Source: Parasponia andersonii (lineage: Eukaryota; Streptophyta; Magnoliopsida; Rosales; Cannabaceae). Taken from it: 64,000 bases of DNA. The position numbers and the translations under genes are program-made. Below are positions 12,324-24,246 of this stretch, piece after piece (position 1 is the first letter of the stretch; the number at the start of each line of letters is the position of its first letter). Location: contig JXTB01000807.1 in NCBI GenBank assembly GCA_002914805.1, positions 7,406-71,405 of the forward strand. The letters run 5' to 3'. The notes beneath the pieces were generated by a model, which saw only the letters and a list, made by a program, of their open reading frames with translations, did not search any database and had not been told where the DNA came from.

Positions 12324-12945
12324 ATCTTCTAATAATCAATAAACTTCATTTGCGAATAGTTGGTAAATAGATGTGGTACCAATTTCTTTTTCTACCCATA
12401 TTCTTATTTTAAGCTAAAGGTTGTTGAGAAAATTTTATGTTTGATACTCTGGGGACAAACTATGATTCAGGCATATGTTGTTTTGGATTTATTGTGTACA
12501 TATGGAAGAAGATGAGGAGAGAGGAGAAAGGATGAGTGGATGGGAGAGAGAAACGAAATGAGATTTTTTAAGATAATTTAGTTTATCAAATAAACGAAAA
12601 ACAACAATTATTAAAGAAAAATATTAAAAAATGTGCCACATCAGCGATTCCGTTTATTTATACATGAATCGTAACCAAAGGATTATTTTTTCAATAGTTG
12701 AATAATAGAAGGAGAATTTATACAATAAAAAATAGTTTTAGGGGCAAAACTCTATATAGCGAATAGTTTAAAGGGAAAAATATAATTTGTCCAAAAAAAA
12801 ATGTGAATCAAAACAAAAAACTTTGATTCAGGTTCTATTATGTCTTTTTAGATTTAGTATTAAATATTAATTGAAAAATACATAATAAAAGGCACCTCAA
12901 TTCAAGTAGAGGTATCAATAGAACCCCATTATATATGTACTTATA

Positions 12946-13189
12946 AGGTACCAATCTAGTAGATTTTTTTTTATTTATACATAAGTATTAATTTGCCCGA
13001 TTTAAATTGACTGTGCATGTCTTTTTATGATAAGAGTTGGAGAGAAAAAAATATTAAATAATTAATGTTTATTTTTATTATTTTTTTTATAACTACCCAA
13101 AATATAGTAACCATTAAGTTATGATCTAACAGCTAACAGAAAACTTATAAATAAGTAAAAAAAAAAAATACCTATTGGATAAAAAACCA
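12946..13189 (+). mobile_element. MITE family 1, copy A
   Basis: The left end GGTACCAATCTAGTAGATTT and the right end, read as its reverse complement ATCCAATAGGTATTTTT, form imperfect terminal inverted repeats. The length is about 240 bp with an AT-rich centre. The left end matches copy C at 52444 (GGCACCAATCTAGTAGGTA). There is no coding capacity, as expected for a miniature inverted-repeat element. Confidence 0.65.
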
Positions 13190-13206
13190 TATATTTATAT
13201 ATATTC

Positions 13207-13426
13207 GTCACCAATCGAGTATTTTTTTTAAATATCTGTAGATATTTTTTTAGCCGTTGAATCATTATCTAACGACTACAATGACATCTATGAAAAGACG
13301 TGTGTCATTAATGCTCTTTTTCTTTTTTTCTTTTTACTATGAAAAAATGTGCATGATAAATTTTAATTGACCAAAATAATACTTATTTATATATATAAAA
13401 AAAGAATACATATTAGATTAGTGCCC
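13207..13426 (-). mobile_element. MITE family 1, copy B (opposite orientation to copy C)
   Basis: It starts GTCACCAATCGAGTATTTTT and ends ATTAGATTAGTGCCC, the same inverted termini as copies A and C. The inner stretch TAGCCGTTGAATCATTATCT and the stretch GAAAAGACGTGTGTCATTAA match the reverse complement of copy C (52540-52625), so it lies in the reverse orientation. It sits only about 20 bp from copy A. Confidence 0.65.
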
Positions 13427-13712
13427 ATATATATAATCCACTAAATACCTCTTTACAAATCCTCATATGAGAAGCATATATATACTAATGATAAAAATTG
13501 ACAAAAACTAATTAGTGTTATAAATTGGCTTTCTGGATCATGTATCACTTGTGAGATCGTAGTAATAATAATTGCAATATAGATGAATATTAATAAAGAG
13601 CAAAAGATAGACATAGAGATGTATAGAGAAAAAGTAAAAGCCCATTTTATTATTATTATCATTAGCTCTTTATATATAAGAGTAGGATTTGGGTGTATAC
13701 AGTAATACCAAA

Positions 13713-13778
13713 CTAATCCTAGCATAATAAGAATTGTAATAAGTTCTAATCCTAGCATAATAAGACTTGTAATAAGTT
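13713..13778. repeat. 33-bp tandem repeat, two copies
   Basis: The unit beginning CTAATCCTAGCATAATAAGA occurs at 13713 and again at 13746, with one difference (GAATTG against GACTTG). Confidence 0.8.
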
Positions 13779-13807
13779 TGATAATATTTTTCTGACTCTC
13801 TTTTACA

Positions 13808-13879
13808 CTATATTGTCCAACTGTTTGACATGAAAATTATAATCTATATTGTCCAACTGTTTGACATGAAAATTTTATT
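13808..13879. repeat. 36-bp tandem repeat, two copies
   Basis: CTATATTGTCCAACTGTTTG starts at 13808 and again at 13844, followed by ACATGAAAATT both times. A related inverted phrase, TATGTCAAACAATGAG, occurs near 13920, so the pair may belong to a small decayed inverted-repeat element next to the (AT)n at 13971. Confidence 0.75.
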
Positions 13880-13968
13880 ATAATTGTTACATATTAAAAT
13901 ATTAAATTGGATAAAATCTATATGTCAAACAATGAGATTAAAAGAGTGTAGCTAGAATTATTCTGAAG

Positions 13969-13970
<2 letters not shown>

Positions 13971-14011
<41 letters not shown>
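13971..14011. repeat. (AT)n microsatellite
   Basis: About 20 uninterrupted AT units. It is one of several long TA tracts in the window. Confidence 0.97.
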
Positions 14012-14013
<2 letters not shown>

Positions 14014-16050
14014 GCTTTTATTTACAACAAGGGATTTAAGTATTACTAAAGAGTAAAATTGGGTAGTTAAATTTCACAAAAAATAAAGAAAATTGACATA
14101 AGTGACAAACCAAACAAAAAAGATGGAGACAGCAATTGAATATTAACCTAATTATTTTTCTAAAATGTTGACCCTCTTTTTTATTTTATTATTGTTATTA
14201 TTATTATTTTGTTTAAGAGTAGAAAAGTGAATTAGAAAACCTCTTTGATTATCACTTGGACTCGTATGGCTATATGTTTTGAAACACCATATTTAACAAA
14301 ACGTTTAAAACTGAAGTTAATATTATTAGAACATGACATATATAATTATTGTTGCCTTTATTGTATAAAAATGAAGTTAACATTATTAGAACATGATGGT
14401 ATAATTATTATTACTGTTATTAGGGTTTATGGTACATTTGGTCTCTTAACCACTTAGGTTGCTATTATTTGATCAGTGTAATTTCAATTTTGATAATTAG
14501 GCCCTTTAACTTGTTGATTATTGGAAATTAAGTTCCAATCAATTAACGATGCATTTTCAATCTCTTCTTGTTTATTTCACTTAAATCTATTTTTGTTTCC
14601 TTAGCAAAATGTTAATCAATTTTTTATTGAAAAAAGTTTAAGCCCATATCCAATGGATCATGGATGGGTAACAAGCAAGAAGAGCATAACATTTCCATTT
14701 TTTTTCTTCAAGAATATAGCAAAATTTGTAGGGACAAATTACGTAAAACCCTCGTTCTTGATTCTTGATCCTAGTTAAGACCTTTTATTCTAAGTTATTG
14801 GATTATTATCCAACAACTCAGATACTTTATCTACAAAAATTTATTTTTACTTATCAACATCTTACCATTTATATTCAAATTTCCATTTAATAATATCAAG
14901 TAGACATTAAAAACAAAAGAGCACGGTCACGTCATCGACCTCTTCTTCATTCCCCTATTTTCGATTATCTTCATCATCCTTTAGGTTTTTAATCAATAAT
15001 GAATATAGCGGTGTATTTGAGAGAGATTCATCATTCCTTGCATATTTAGATCTTAGTATCATTGTATGATAATTTCTTTGTCTCTAGTTGAGATTCGTCC
15101 TATGCTTGTTTGGTATATTTTTTAGTTATTGAAGTAGAAGATTTTTTTGAAAAAGATGGTGAGTCCATAATTCTTTAAAAAATGATATTTTAAATAAAAA
15201 AAAATTATTAGAATTCATTCAAATACTTCTAAAATATCTTTAAAAGCTATAGCAAACGTCCCTAAGCTTGCATTATTTTTAGGATGACACTATTTGTGTA
15301 TTTTGGTATCAAAGATTCATCCTCCCATACTGGTATATGGATCATCGGTAAGGCATCCATCTAATTTAAATAACAATGTTTTTTTTTTAATCTTTTTTGG
15401 GGTTCTTGGTTCCTACTTTTATTTGAGGAAAATAAAACCTAAAGCAATAGTAAGCAAATAGAAAAAAAAATGAGACGGAATACTATCAAAAATGGAAACC
15501 AACATAAATTATGATTTTGCTCTCTTTGCATTTTCTTTTCCTTTGGTTGAACTTTTAATGCATTAAATAGATCATGGGGGGAAGGAAAGAAGAACAAGGC
15601 AAATGCAGGAACAAGATATAAAGGCAAAAAGCGTTTTCTTTCATAAGGGAAATTTTTTTTTTTTTTTTTTAATGCCACAATTGACGGCATTAAATAGAAA
15701 GAAAAATATAATTTAGAGAAATAATAAAGTATTGACAAGTGCACGATAAATTCAGTGGGATAATAATCCCATAAAAAGAAAAAAAGTTCTATTGTAGGGT
15801 ATCCAAATTTTCTAATCTATATATATATTTTGGGAGATAAATTGTAATTTCCATTTGAGAACAGTAAGTAATGCTTTTACCTTTAACAAGTAACCGCAGA
15901 GATGAAAATTGATCAGAGATCTAAATCAAACTAAGAAAATTAAGAAGATCGGACGCCGACAAAGGCGTGGGGCCCATCCCAACGCACAACCCCGCATCAG
16001 ATCTCCGTTCCTCGCATCCCATTCCCATGTTATTCTCATTTTCTTATATT
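14012..16050. other. AT-rich spacer and probable promoter/leader side of the TM9SF gene
   Basis: No gene is recognised. A long T run lies at 15652-15670. A TATA-like stretch (CTATATATATATTTTGGG) lies at about 15818-15835. GC content rises from about 15950 (GGCGTGGGGCCCATCC), suggesting the leader of the following gene. The frames here (for example 15439-15744 minus) are low-complexity and not believable genes. Confidence 0.45.
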
Positions 16051-16913
16051 TTTCTCCATTCGCTTAAAGAAAATGGCAAAATAAACCAACAAAAAAGGTC
16101 TCTCATCTTCTCTGTGAGACTGTCAACAAAACAAAGGAGAGAGTCTGGAGAAACGTGAAGCTTCGAACCCACCTCCTTTGCTTCCTTCTCACGCCTATCG
16201 GAAAGCTCCAGATCCGATCTGGGTCCGTGGCCATCTCAAACGGTGCGTTTTCAATCTCTTCGTCTTCGTATATTTGTTCTGGTCTAAATTTTCAACGGAG
16301 ATTAATGGTTATACTGGTGTCTTTCTTCGGTTATGTCTTTCTCTTTCGTTGTTTCTGATTAGATCTCTGGTTGTTGAATCTGATATACGTATGTATATGT
16401 ATGTTGTGCTCTATTTTGTTGGTAAATTCGTTTGCTTTTCTGAGTTTTGTTCATGTTTGATTAAGGTTTGATGTATGTATGTATGTATATGTTGTTTTAT
16501 TTTGTTGGTAAACTAATTTGCTTTCTGGGTTTTGTTGATCTTTGCTTAAGTTTTAGTTTGGGATCTGATTTGCATGTTTGCACCCTTAATTTACTAGATC
16601 TGTTGTAGATTCATTTCGTTGTATATTGGTTTAGGAGAAGAATAATTTTTTTTTCTTTCTTTGTTAATGGTGGGCATTTTTTTTTTTATTGAGAATGATG
16701 TTTTTTGTTTTTTATTTCTTGGGTTTGAATTTGTTTTCTTTCTTTGTTATTGTTGGGAATTTTTTTGTTGAGAATGTAGTTCTAACAGGCTGACATTAGA
16801 AAATATTGCATTGTTATGTAGATTGCGTATTGGATTATATGTATTAGAGTAGCATAGATCCAGTGTTGGAACACTTTCTCAAACACCTTGTGGGAGCTCT
16901 TTTATTTACTACA

Positions 16914-18896
16914 ATGGGGTTATCAAGTTCGAGGTGGCCCTCAATCCGCAGGGCTTTTGTCTTTTTCGTCTTGTTCGCGCACTATTGTAATGGGTTTTAT
17001 CTCCCAGGAAGCTACATGCATACGTATTCCAAAAATGATGAGATCTATGCCAAAGTTAATTCCTTGACTTCTATTGAGACTGAGCTTCCATTTAGCTATT
17101 ATAGCCTTCCCTACTGCAAGCCCAGGGGGGGTATAAAGAAAAGTGCCGAGAATCTTGGTGAACTTCTTATGGGAGATCATATTGACAACTCCCCTTACCG
17201 TTTCCGAATGAACGTGAATGAGACGGTATACCTCTGTACTACTAGTCCATTGAATGAGAATGAGGTGAAGCTCTTGAAGCAGAGGACCCGTGACTTGTAT
17301 CAAGTTAATATGATCTTGGATAATTTACCCGCCATGAGGTATGCCCAGCAAAATGGGGTTAACATTCAGTGGACTGGTTTTCCTGTTGGGTATACCCCAC
17401 CTAACAGCAATGATGATTACATTATCAACCATTTGAAGTTCAGGGTATTGATTCATGAGTATGAAGGGAGTGGTGTTGAGATAATTGGAACTGGGGAAGA
17501 AGGTATGGGTGTTATTTCTGAAGCTGATGATAAGAAGAAGGCATCTGGGTTTGAGATAGTGGGTTTTGAGGTATTCCCCTGCAGTGTGACACATGATCCT
17601 GAGGTCATGTTGAAACTCCACCTGCATGAGAACACCTCACCTATAAGCTGCCCTGGGGAGCTTGACAAGTCTCAAATAATTAGGGAGCAGGAAAGAGTGT
17701 CTTTCACTTATGAGGTTGAGTTTGTAAAAAGTGATATAAGATGGCCGTCAAGATGGGATGCTTATTTGAAGATGGAGGGTGCCCGAGTCCACTGGTTTTC
17801 TATCCTCAATTCGCTAATGGTAATAACTTTCCTTGCTGGTATTGTTTTTGTTATATTCCTAAGGACTGTAAGAAGAGATTTGACAAAGTATGAAGAATTG
17901 GACAAAGAAGCTCAAGCTCAGATGAATGAGGAGCTTTCTGGATGGAAGCTTGTTGTGGGAGATGTTTTCAGAGAACCAGAATGCTCCAAGCTTCTCTGTG
18001 TGATGGTTGGGGATGGGGTTCAGATTACAGGGATGGCAGTTGTTACAATTGTGTTTGCAGCCTTTGGTTTTATGTCACCAGCATCACGAGGAATGCTATT
18101 GACTGGAATGATTGTTCTCTATCTTTTCCTCGGAATAGCTGCTGGTTATGTTGGTGTACATATGTGGAGAACAATCAAAGGAACTTCAGAAGGATGGAGG
18201 TCTGTTGCGTGGTCCGTTGCATGCTTCTTTCCCGGAATTGCCTTTGCTATCCTTACAGTACTTAATTTCATACTGTGGGCTAACAATAGTACTGGTGCTA
18301 TTCCCATTTCCTTGTATTTTGTCCTCTTTTCTCTCTGGTTCTGCATTTCAGTGCCCCTTACCCTTCTGGGAGGATTTTTCGGGACACGAACAGAGGGAAT
18401 TCAATATCCTGTGAGAACCAACCAGATACCTAGGGAAATCCCTGCTCGGAAATATCCATCATGGCTCCTTGTTCTTGGTGCAGGAACCCTTCCCTTTGGA
18501 ACCCTGTTCATTGAACTTTTCTTCATCCTTTCTAGCATCTGGCTTGGTAGGTTCTATTATGTCTTTGGTTTCCTACTGATAGTTCTTCTGTTGCTGGTTA
18601 TTGTCTGTGCCGAAGTTTCAGTGGTCCTCACCTACATGCATCTCTGCGTTGAGGATTGGCGGTGGTGGTGGAAGTCGTTCTTTGCTTCAGGTTCAGTCGC
18701 CCTTTACGTGTTCTTGTACTCCATCAACTACTTGGTGTTTGACCTGCAGAGTTTGAGTGGACCCGTTTCAGCTGTGCTTTATCTTGGCTATTCACTTTTA
18801 ATGGCGGTCGCAATCATGTTGTCAACGGGCACCATTGGTTTCCTTATGTCTTTCTACTTTGTCCACTACCTATTCTCATCCGTGAAGATTGATTAG
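16914..18896 (+). CDS. Transmembrane 9 superfamily member (nonaspanin, EMP70 family)
   Basis: A single-exon gene of 660 residues. Family members are Golgi/endosomal membrane proteins with a large lumenal N-terminal domain and nine membrane segments; they act in protein sorting and adhesion-related trafficking. The first ATG in the frame is at 16914, and it is followed by a cleavable signal-like segment (residues about 11-27, RAFVFFVLFAHYCNG). The conserved lumenal start FYLPGSYMHTYSKND comes next, then LPFSYYSLPYCKP. Membrane helices begin near residue 293 (WFSILNSLMVITFLAGIVF) and fill the remainder to about 655. The C-terminus, SSVKID, contains the KxD COPI-binding motif that retains these proteins in the Golgi. 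A 5' leader intron is likely (donor near 16243 at CG/GTGCGT, acceptor before 16914), but its acceptor is uncertain. The gene looks intact and matches plant TMN7/8-type proteins as I remember them. Confidence 0.95.
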   Translation: MGLSSSRWPSIRRAFVFFVLFAHYCNGFYLPGSYMHTYSKNDEIYAKVNSLTSIETELPFSYYSLPYCKPRGGIKKSAENLGELLMGDHIDNSPYRFRMNVNETVYLCTTSPLNENEVKLLKQRTRDLYQVNMILDNLPAMRYAQQNGVNIQWTGFPVGYTPPNSNDDYIINHLKFRVLIHEYEGSGVEIIGTGEEGMGVISEADDKKKASGFEIVGFEVFPCSVTHDPEVMLKLHLHENTSPISCPGELDKSQIIREQERVSFTYEVEFVKSDIRWPSRWDAYLKMEGARVHWFSILNSLMVITFLAGIVFVIFLRTVRRDLTKYEELDKEAQAQMNEELSGWKLVVGDVFREPECSKLLCVMVGDGVQITGMAVVTIVFAAFGFMSPASRGMLLTGMIVLYLFLGIAAGYVGVHMWRTIKGTSEGWRSVAWSVACFFPGIAFAILTVLNFILWANNSTGAIPISLYFVLFSLWFCISVPLTLLGGFFGTRTEGIQYPVRTNQIPREIPARKYPSWLLVLGAGTLPFGTLFIELFFILSSIWLGRFYYVFGFLLIVLLLLVIVCAEVSVVLTYMHLCVEDWRWWWKSFFASGSVALYVFLYSINYLVFDLQSLSGPVSAVLYLGYSLLMAVAIMLSTGTIGFLMSFYFVHYLFSSVKID

Positions 18897-19885
18897 AAAT
18901 TGCCATTGGTATGCTTCATCAATCAGCTGGAAAGACTTTACTTAGTAAGACGAACTTGAGACTTTTTTTTAGCTTTTACTTTGTTGCAACTGAAAGGTGA
19001 TTGTGTAAGGCATTTTAGGAAGCTGTTAATGATATTGTATCAAGGGTAATCATATGTTATATGCTTCACGGGGGTACTTTATTGTTCTTTGCTGTCATGA
19101 TCTGCAGCATTGATTTCTCTTCTATCCTTCCCATGTTTTTGATCTCTTTTTAGCTAGTCTTGAGCTGCCTTTGTTTACTTCTATAAGATTTTTCAATATG
19201 TTCTAGGAAGTTTGTAATTTGATTGAACCTTCTATCATTTGTATCCTCTTTCCGTCGTTGCTGAAAGGAAATGGAAAATAGACACGTTTTTTTTTTCCCC
19301 CTCTTCGGCTGCTTGATTTCAATGGCGGTGGATGTCTTCATCTTTTGAAGAATTCTAAATTCATTTAGTTCAAGACAGGAAGAAGATATGACTCTTGTCA
19401 ATCTGTAATTTCATTGCTCCAGCCGAAAAAAGACTACTTTTACAGTTCTGTATAATGAACTAGGCAGTGCGTACTTTTCTAAGAAACGATCTAGTCACTA
19501 GATTGGTCTATTAGGTGATTATGACTCGAAGCTTTTAGATCCATGTCCAAAATGTTGCTGGCGGCTGTTTTTTTTCTTGCTCAAAATTGCAAAATTAGAC
19601 CTCCAGAAATATGGCTATGGAAAACTACAGGTTGACTTATTACCTCAAGGACACGAGGGATCTACTGGCTATCCCAAAAGCACATTGACTACAAAATATA
19701 AAAACTAGCAAGCTGCTAGCCTGCTAATATATTTTGTAAAAACAGAACCATACCAGTTTTGTTTTAGTTCACTCATAAAGGAAACAGGCTTAGCCTGCTT
19801 TTATAGGTACTAGTTTTACTTACAACTACAAAACCCCCGGGCAAACATCGGTATGTCATCTTGTTCTCTTATCCAGAGCCTCCCG
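18897..19885. other. Convergent intergenic region between the TM9SF and MYB-CC genes
   Basis: This holds the 3' trailers of two converging genes. No further gene is seen. The minus-strand frame at 19150-19401 has no motif. Confidence 0.6.
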
Positions 19886-22800
19886 TCACTTAACGTTATT
19901 GACTCCAAAGTTAGATACCCTTGACTTTCCAATTTCAGTATTGTCCAAAACCAAGTAAGTCTCTGTAGGGTCTTCATCCAAATTTTGGCCCCTTTTGTTC
20001 CAGCCTTGAGCAATTAAAGGGAAACTTTCTGAAGAAAAACTTCCAAAATGCCCATGTGAAGATAGGGAGTCTCCTGTTGCAAATTGAGTCTCCCTCGGTA
20101 GCTGGAAACTACCTGCTTGTTTTTGAAGGCTAAAAGCCATGTTGAATGGCATGGAGGAGTGATATGGAGGGTACTGTTCCTGCTGGTAAAAAGGCTGTAT
20201 TGAAACTGTAGTTCCTAGTCGATTGACATCCTGCTCGAATACATTTCCAGTGTCCCCAGTTGCTCCAATAGCATATTGATTAGCGAGCATCTTGCATGCG
20301 GTCCCGAATACAGTGTTGAAGTATCTGCGTTCTGCTTCTTGACACATTTGCAAACGCTTTTCAGCCTGCTAAAATTATGAAATGAGAAACAAAAAGGGTA
20401 TTAGTCACACTGAAGTCCTCAAATTGACTTTTGAAATTCATGTGCAATAGAGACCATGGTTGAGAACTATTTAGACAGAAGACTAAGGGCTTGTTTGGTA
20501 TTGTTTTTTGTTTTCTTTTTACAGAGTTGTGTTTTAAAAAATGAGAACAAAAACTGTGTTATAATGTTTTTAGAAAACAATGTGTGTTTGGTAAATATTT
20601 TCTAGAAATATTTTTTAAGAAAAAAGAATTATATGAATATAAAAAAAATATTTAGAGAAAAAAATTCAACTGAGATTGGCTAGAGATAAATTCAAGGAAA
20701 TGAGGAGAGAGAAAGTCACAAGAGAAAAAATAATAAAAGATAATAATAAGAGAGAAAGTGATAAGAGAGAATAAGTAAATAAAAAGTGTTGAGAAAGATA
20801 GAAAAAAAATAACTAATGAAAACACACAAAAAAGAAAAATGATAATAATGCATGAGATAGAAAATAAAGATAAAAAAAAGTTATAAAAAACAAAGTAACA
20901 ATAGAGAATGAGGAGATATAATATGATTAAAAAAAATGAAGAGAGAGAAAATGATGGAAGAGAAAGTGATGAAATAAAATGAGAGAAGAGAAAATTATGA
21001 GAGAGAATGTGACGAGAGAGAATGAAGATTGAGAGAAAAAAAATAACGAGAGAGAGTGAGGAAAGAGAAAAAATGTATATATAAAAATCATATGAAATTA
21101 TTTTTATTTTTTTTGGAAAAAAAAAAGTAAAAAAAATACTTTGAAAACAACAACAACAAAATATTTTGTTATTTTCTGAATTTTTTGTTTTCTTTAAATA
21201 TGTTTTTAAATACTGTTTTTAAAGAATAATGCCAAACACTTTTATTTGTTGTCAGAAAACGGTTTTATGTTTTTAAAAATAAAAAATTATTTTTTTAGTT
21301 ATGATCCCAAACAACCCTTAATTCTCTTCTATCCACGCTTTCTCATTCCTGAGTCCTGACCAACATTTTCAACCTTCAAAGATGGTTAGCATAAAGTACC
21401 AGAAGAAAGCTACTGAAAGCAAGCCTTTTGATTTGAACCCAGCTTTGCACTGGCTACCTACCCGTATGGTTTGTAATTTTCACCCCATATTTTAAGAATG
21501 AAGTAAAATTTGATTGACAAACTTGCCTGCATTTGCAGAAGAAGTTTTTCTTGAATTTCCTTCTGGACTTCTAATTTGCCATTGACGAATTCTTTATCCC
21601 TGAAAGCAGCACAATGGAAAAATGAAACACGAAGTTCATGAAGCAAAATGAATATACCAAAGAGTATGAAATCTTAGTCTTACTCATCCCAATAGGATGG
21701 AAGCCTGCCAGAAGTTGTTCCGGTGTCCACTGAGCCAGAAATCCCTGTCATTTTGATGGCATTAAACAGTGAAAATATGTCAAAAAGAGAAATCTTCACC
21801 CACAAGCAAAACAATAAAATAAAATAAATGGTGAAAATAAAGCACTAGTAAAGGTTTTCATTTCCATTTTCTTTCCTGCTTAATTTGTTTCAATCAATCA
21901 TTCATCAAGGACCCAAAACAGGGTCAATATTTCGAGTTTCATATACAATAATGATGTAGTATTGCTTGGGCAGCATTTTTTTTCACTTCTTCTTAAGGAC
22001 ATAAGTTTCTTAAGTTTTATGCTAAGCTAATGAGGGAGCTGATTTGTGTTGAGTTGTAGTGGATATTGGTCCCTTTCTTTTTCTAAGAAAGTACATATTT
22101 TCTAAGAAAGTACATACATACCCTTGGTAGGAACCTGGTTCCATTCCTTCAATATTGAATGTTTACCAAGTCTGTACTTCTGCAATAATGAATAGCTTAT
22201 TTAATGGTATAGCATAGTTTTGCCATGTAGTTGCTTGAAACTAATGTTACAAAGGTTCTGCCCGTGGGAATAAACCTGGAGGTGGCTCTTTAGATGATGG
22301 AGAGTTATTCCCTTGACACCCATTATCCGCAATAGTGATTTCGGAGTCGCCTCTACCAAAACATAAATGTTTTACGTTAGGAAAGGTCGTATTTATGTAT
22401 GCATGTATTAATGTCTATATGCAAAGTAAATGCCTGGAGGAACCAGAGTCAAACACAAACATATATCATAGTCGATAAAGAAAATCAAATTTGTTTTTCC
22501 CACTTGACTAATCATATGGGCAAGGCAAACCATATGATTTGTTTAATAAACATGAAGACATTAGCCTATAAGCCAATAGCTCAAAAGATGGGCAATATGA
22601 TGCTTTGGTAAAAAATTGATGACAACCCAAGAACTCATACACACACATATATACATAAAATCAGAAGAACTGAAATGTTCAAGTTGAAATGTGAGATGAA
22701 GAAACAGTCGAAATCCCATCTTGCGAAACGCAACACTACCTCTCCATAGCTACAAAGACACAGAAAACAAAAGGCTAGGTAAGTGCGAGTTAGGAGAAAA

Positions 22801-24054
22801 CGAGATATTTAGGGCTTACGAAGAAGAATTATGGTAAGTATACCAGAATTTATACTAAATTTTTAATACCAACACGTACAATATATGAGTTGTTATTATT
22901 TAGTTAGTGTATTAAAACTTGAATAATGCATAAAGTATTAAATTTTTAATACTAATATATGTGACATATAATTTGTCAAGTTTTAACATATTTATTAAAT
23001 AATGACAATTTACAAACCACATTTATTGGTGCAAAAAATTTAGTATATATACAATATTATCCGTTAAAATTTACTATAAAATCATATTTACTAATTGAAT
23101 AATTAGCATGTTAGTATTAAATTTTGGTATAAATTTTAGGATATTTAGCATTAAAAAAACCCTTAATTTGTGTAGATGCATTTGAAAAACCAATGTTTCA
23201 AACTAGTGATTTTGGTGTGCCAAATCACCTGCAACTGACATATTTGGGCCATACACAGAAGAATAACAGAAGAATGCACTCAATATGTGAAGATGCTTTT
23301 TAAAATACCGTGAGATGGTAAAACGAAAGCTGAAAATATTTACAAGAATGGCTCTGACAGATCACTTTAAAAGTTTTTTTTTGTTTTTTTTTTCTTCAAA
23401 AAATGAACGACTTTTCCAAGTTCTAGTTAAAAAAATTTAGGAAAAGTTCAGTCAAACAAGCTAACAATAAAATAATTATATATACATGGGAATGGGTACA
23501 ATAAGAATTTTTTATTCTCTATTAAAAGGGATTTTTTTTTTTTTTAAAACTCCATGTACATATAAACGTGAAACCATAAACTCTGGACAAAAGAGAACAC
23601 AGAGAACAAACATGACAATGTCACAAAGGGGTAAATCCGAAAAAAAAAAAAACGCAGGAGATTAATTAACACTGACAGATGAATCAAACAGTTTGCGTTC
23701 ATCCCAAAATCCAAGACAAAGAACGAAAAAAGATACATATATTAAAAAGAAGGAAAAAAAAGAGAGAGAAAAAAGGGTTTACTGACTCTGAGGTCCACCG
23801 AGCTGATTGACGGCGTCAATGAAACGAGCATGAAGATGAGGAGTCCATCGGAGGCGGGGCTTGAGATCAGTAGTGAGAACAACCTCAGACACTGCCTGAG
23901 CCTCTGAAGAAAGCTCACTCTCTTCTTCATCTCCTTCAGCGGCAGCTTTCTCAAAGTGGGTACCATCTGGGATTTGAGGCCTCTCACTAGTTTGCTCATT
24001 TTTAATGGCAGTATGCTCATAAAAACCCATCTTGCTCTCTACTCTCTTCTTCAT
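19886..24054 (-). CDS. MYB-CC (GARP) transcription factor, six exons
   Basis: Exons in reading order: 24054-23787, 22352-22276, 22179-22122, 21744-21684, 21599-21527 and 20365-19886, giving 338 residues in one frame. The MYB/GARP DNA-binding domain (residues about 64-122) spans three exons: PRLRWTPHLHARFIDAV, then ATPKSLLRIMGVKG, ITLHHLKSHLQ and KYRLGK. A coiled-coil (CC) domain spans exons 5 and 6 (about 158-205, KLEVQKEIQEKLLLQ then AEKRLQMCQEAERRY). Proteins with this pair belong to the PHR1-like/MYB-CC family of nuclear regulators, several of which act in phosphate signalling; this member's target is unknown. LHHLKSHLQ replaces the usual LYHLKSHLQ. Intron 5 has a GC donor (CAG/GCAAGT). 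Introns 1 and 5 carry MITEs. The ATG at 24030 (MGFYEHTAIK) is an alternative start. Confidence 0.88.
20486..21318. mobile_element. 833-bp nonautonomous inverted-repeat transposon in intron 5 of the MYB-CC gene
   Basis: The left end AGGGCTTGTTTGGTATTGTT pairs with the right end, whose reverse complement is AGGGTTGTTTGGGATCATAA. Flanking TA on both sides (20484-20485 and 21319-21320) may be the target duplication. Subterminal parts also pair (GTTTTTAAAAACA-like blocks). The centre is purine-rich (GAGAGAAA, GATAAG repeats) and noncoding. The GGGCTTGTTTGG terminus is common among plant MITE-like elements. The superfamily is not certain. Confidence 0.75.
22843..23140. mobile_element. MITE-like inverted-repeat element in intron 1 of the MYB-CC gene
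   Basis: The left end CCAGAATTTATACTAAATTT and the right end (reverse complement CCTAAAATTTATACCAAAATT) form imperfect terminal inverted repeats of about 33 bp, continuing with AATAC(C/T)AACA. The interior is AT-rich and noncoding. Confidence 0.6.
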
Positions 24055-24063
24055 TTTTCTTCT

Positions 24064-24120
24064 CTCGATATATGTATATATATATATATAGTACTGAACT
24101 AGTAGTAGTAGTAGTAGTAG
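24064..24120. repeat. (TA)n and (TAG)n microsatellites in the MYB-CC upstream region
   Basis: A short TATATATATA tract at about 24071-24090 and seven TAG-type units at about 24100-24120 lie immediately 5' of the start codon at 24054, in the probable leader or core promoter. Confidence 0.85.
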
Positions 24121-24195
24121 GAGTTAACTCTGAACAGCTAGCTAGTATCTGTCATTTATGGCAGAGAGAGGCCAGGTGAGAAAGGAAAATACATA

Positions 24196-24201
<6 letters not shown>

Positions 24202-24242
<41 letters not shown>
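24202..24242. repeat. (TA)n microsatellite
   Basis: About 20 uninterrupted TA units, roughly 150 bp upstream of the MYB-CC start codon. A variable tract here could affect promoter spacing. Confidence 0.97.

Positions 24243-24246
<4 letters not shown>

Noticed and set aside
15439..15744. Minus-strand 101-residue protein
   Set aside because: Built on T/A homopolymer runs (poly-Lys stretch) in spacer DNA; no conserved motif.
16863..16913. Longer N-terminus for the TM9SF protein
   Set aside because: The extra 17 codons start with GTG rather than ATG and precede a good ATG followed by a signal peptide.
22399..22611. Plus-strand gene inside the MYB-CC intron
   Set aside because: Short frame without motif or context, lying in intron 1.
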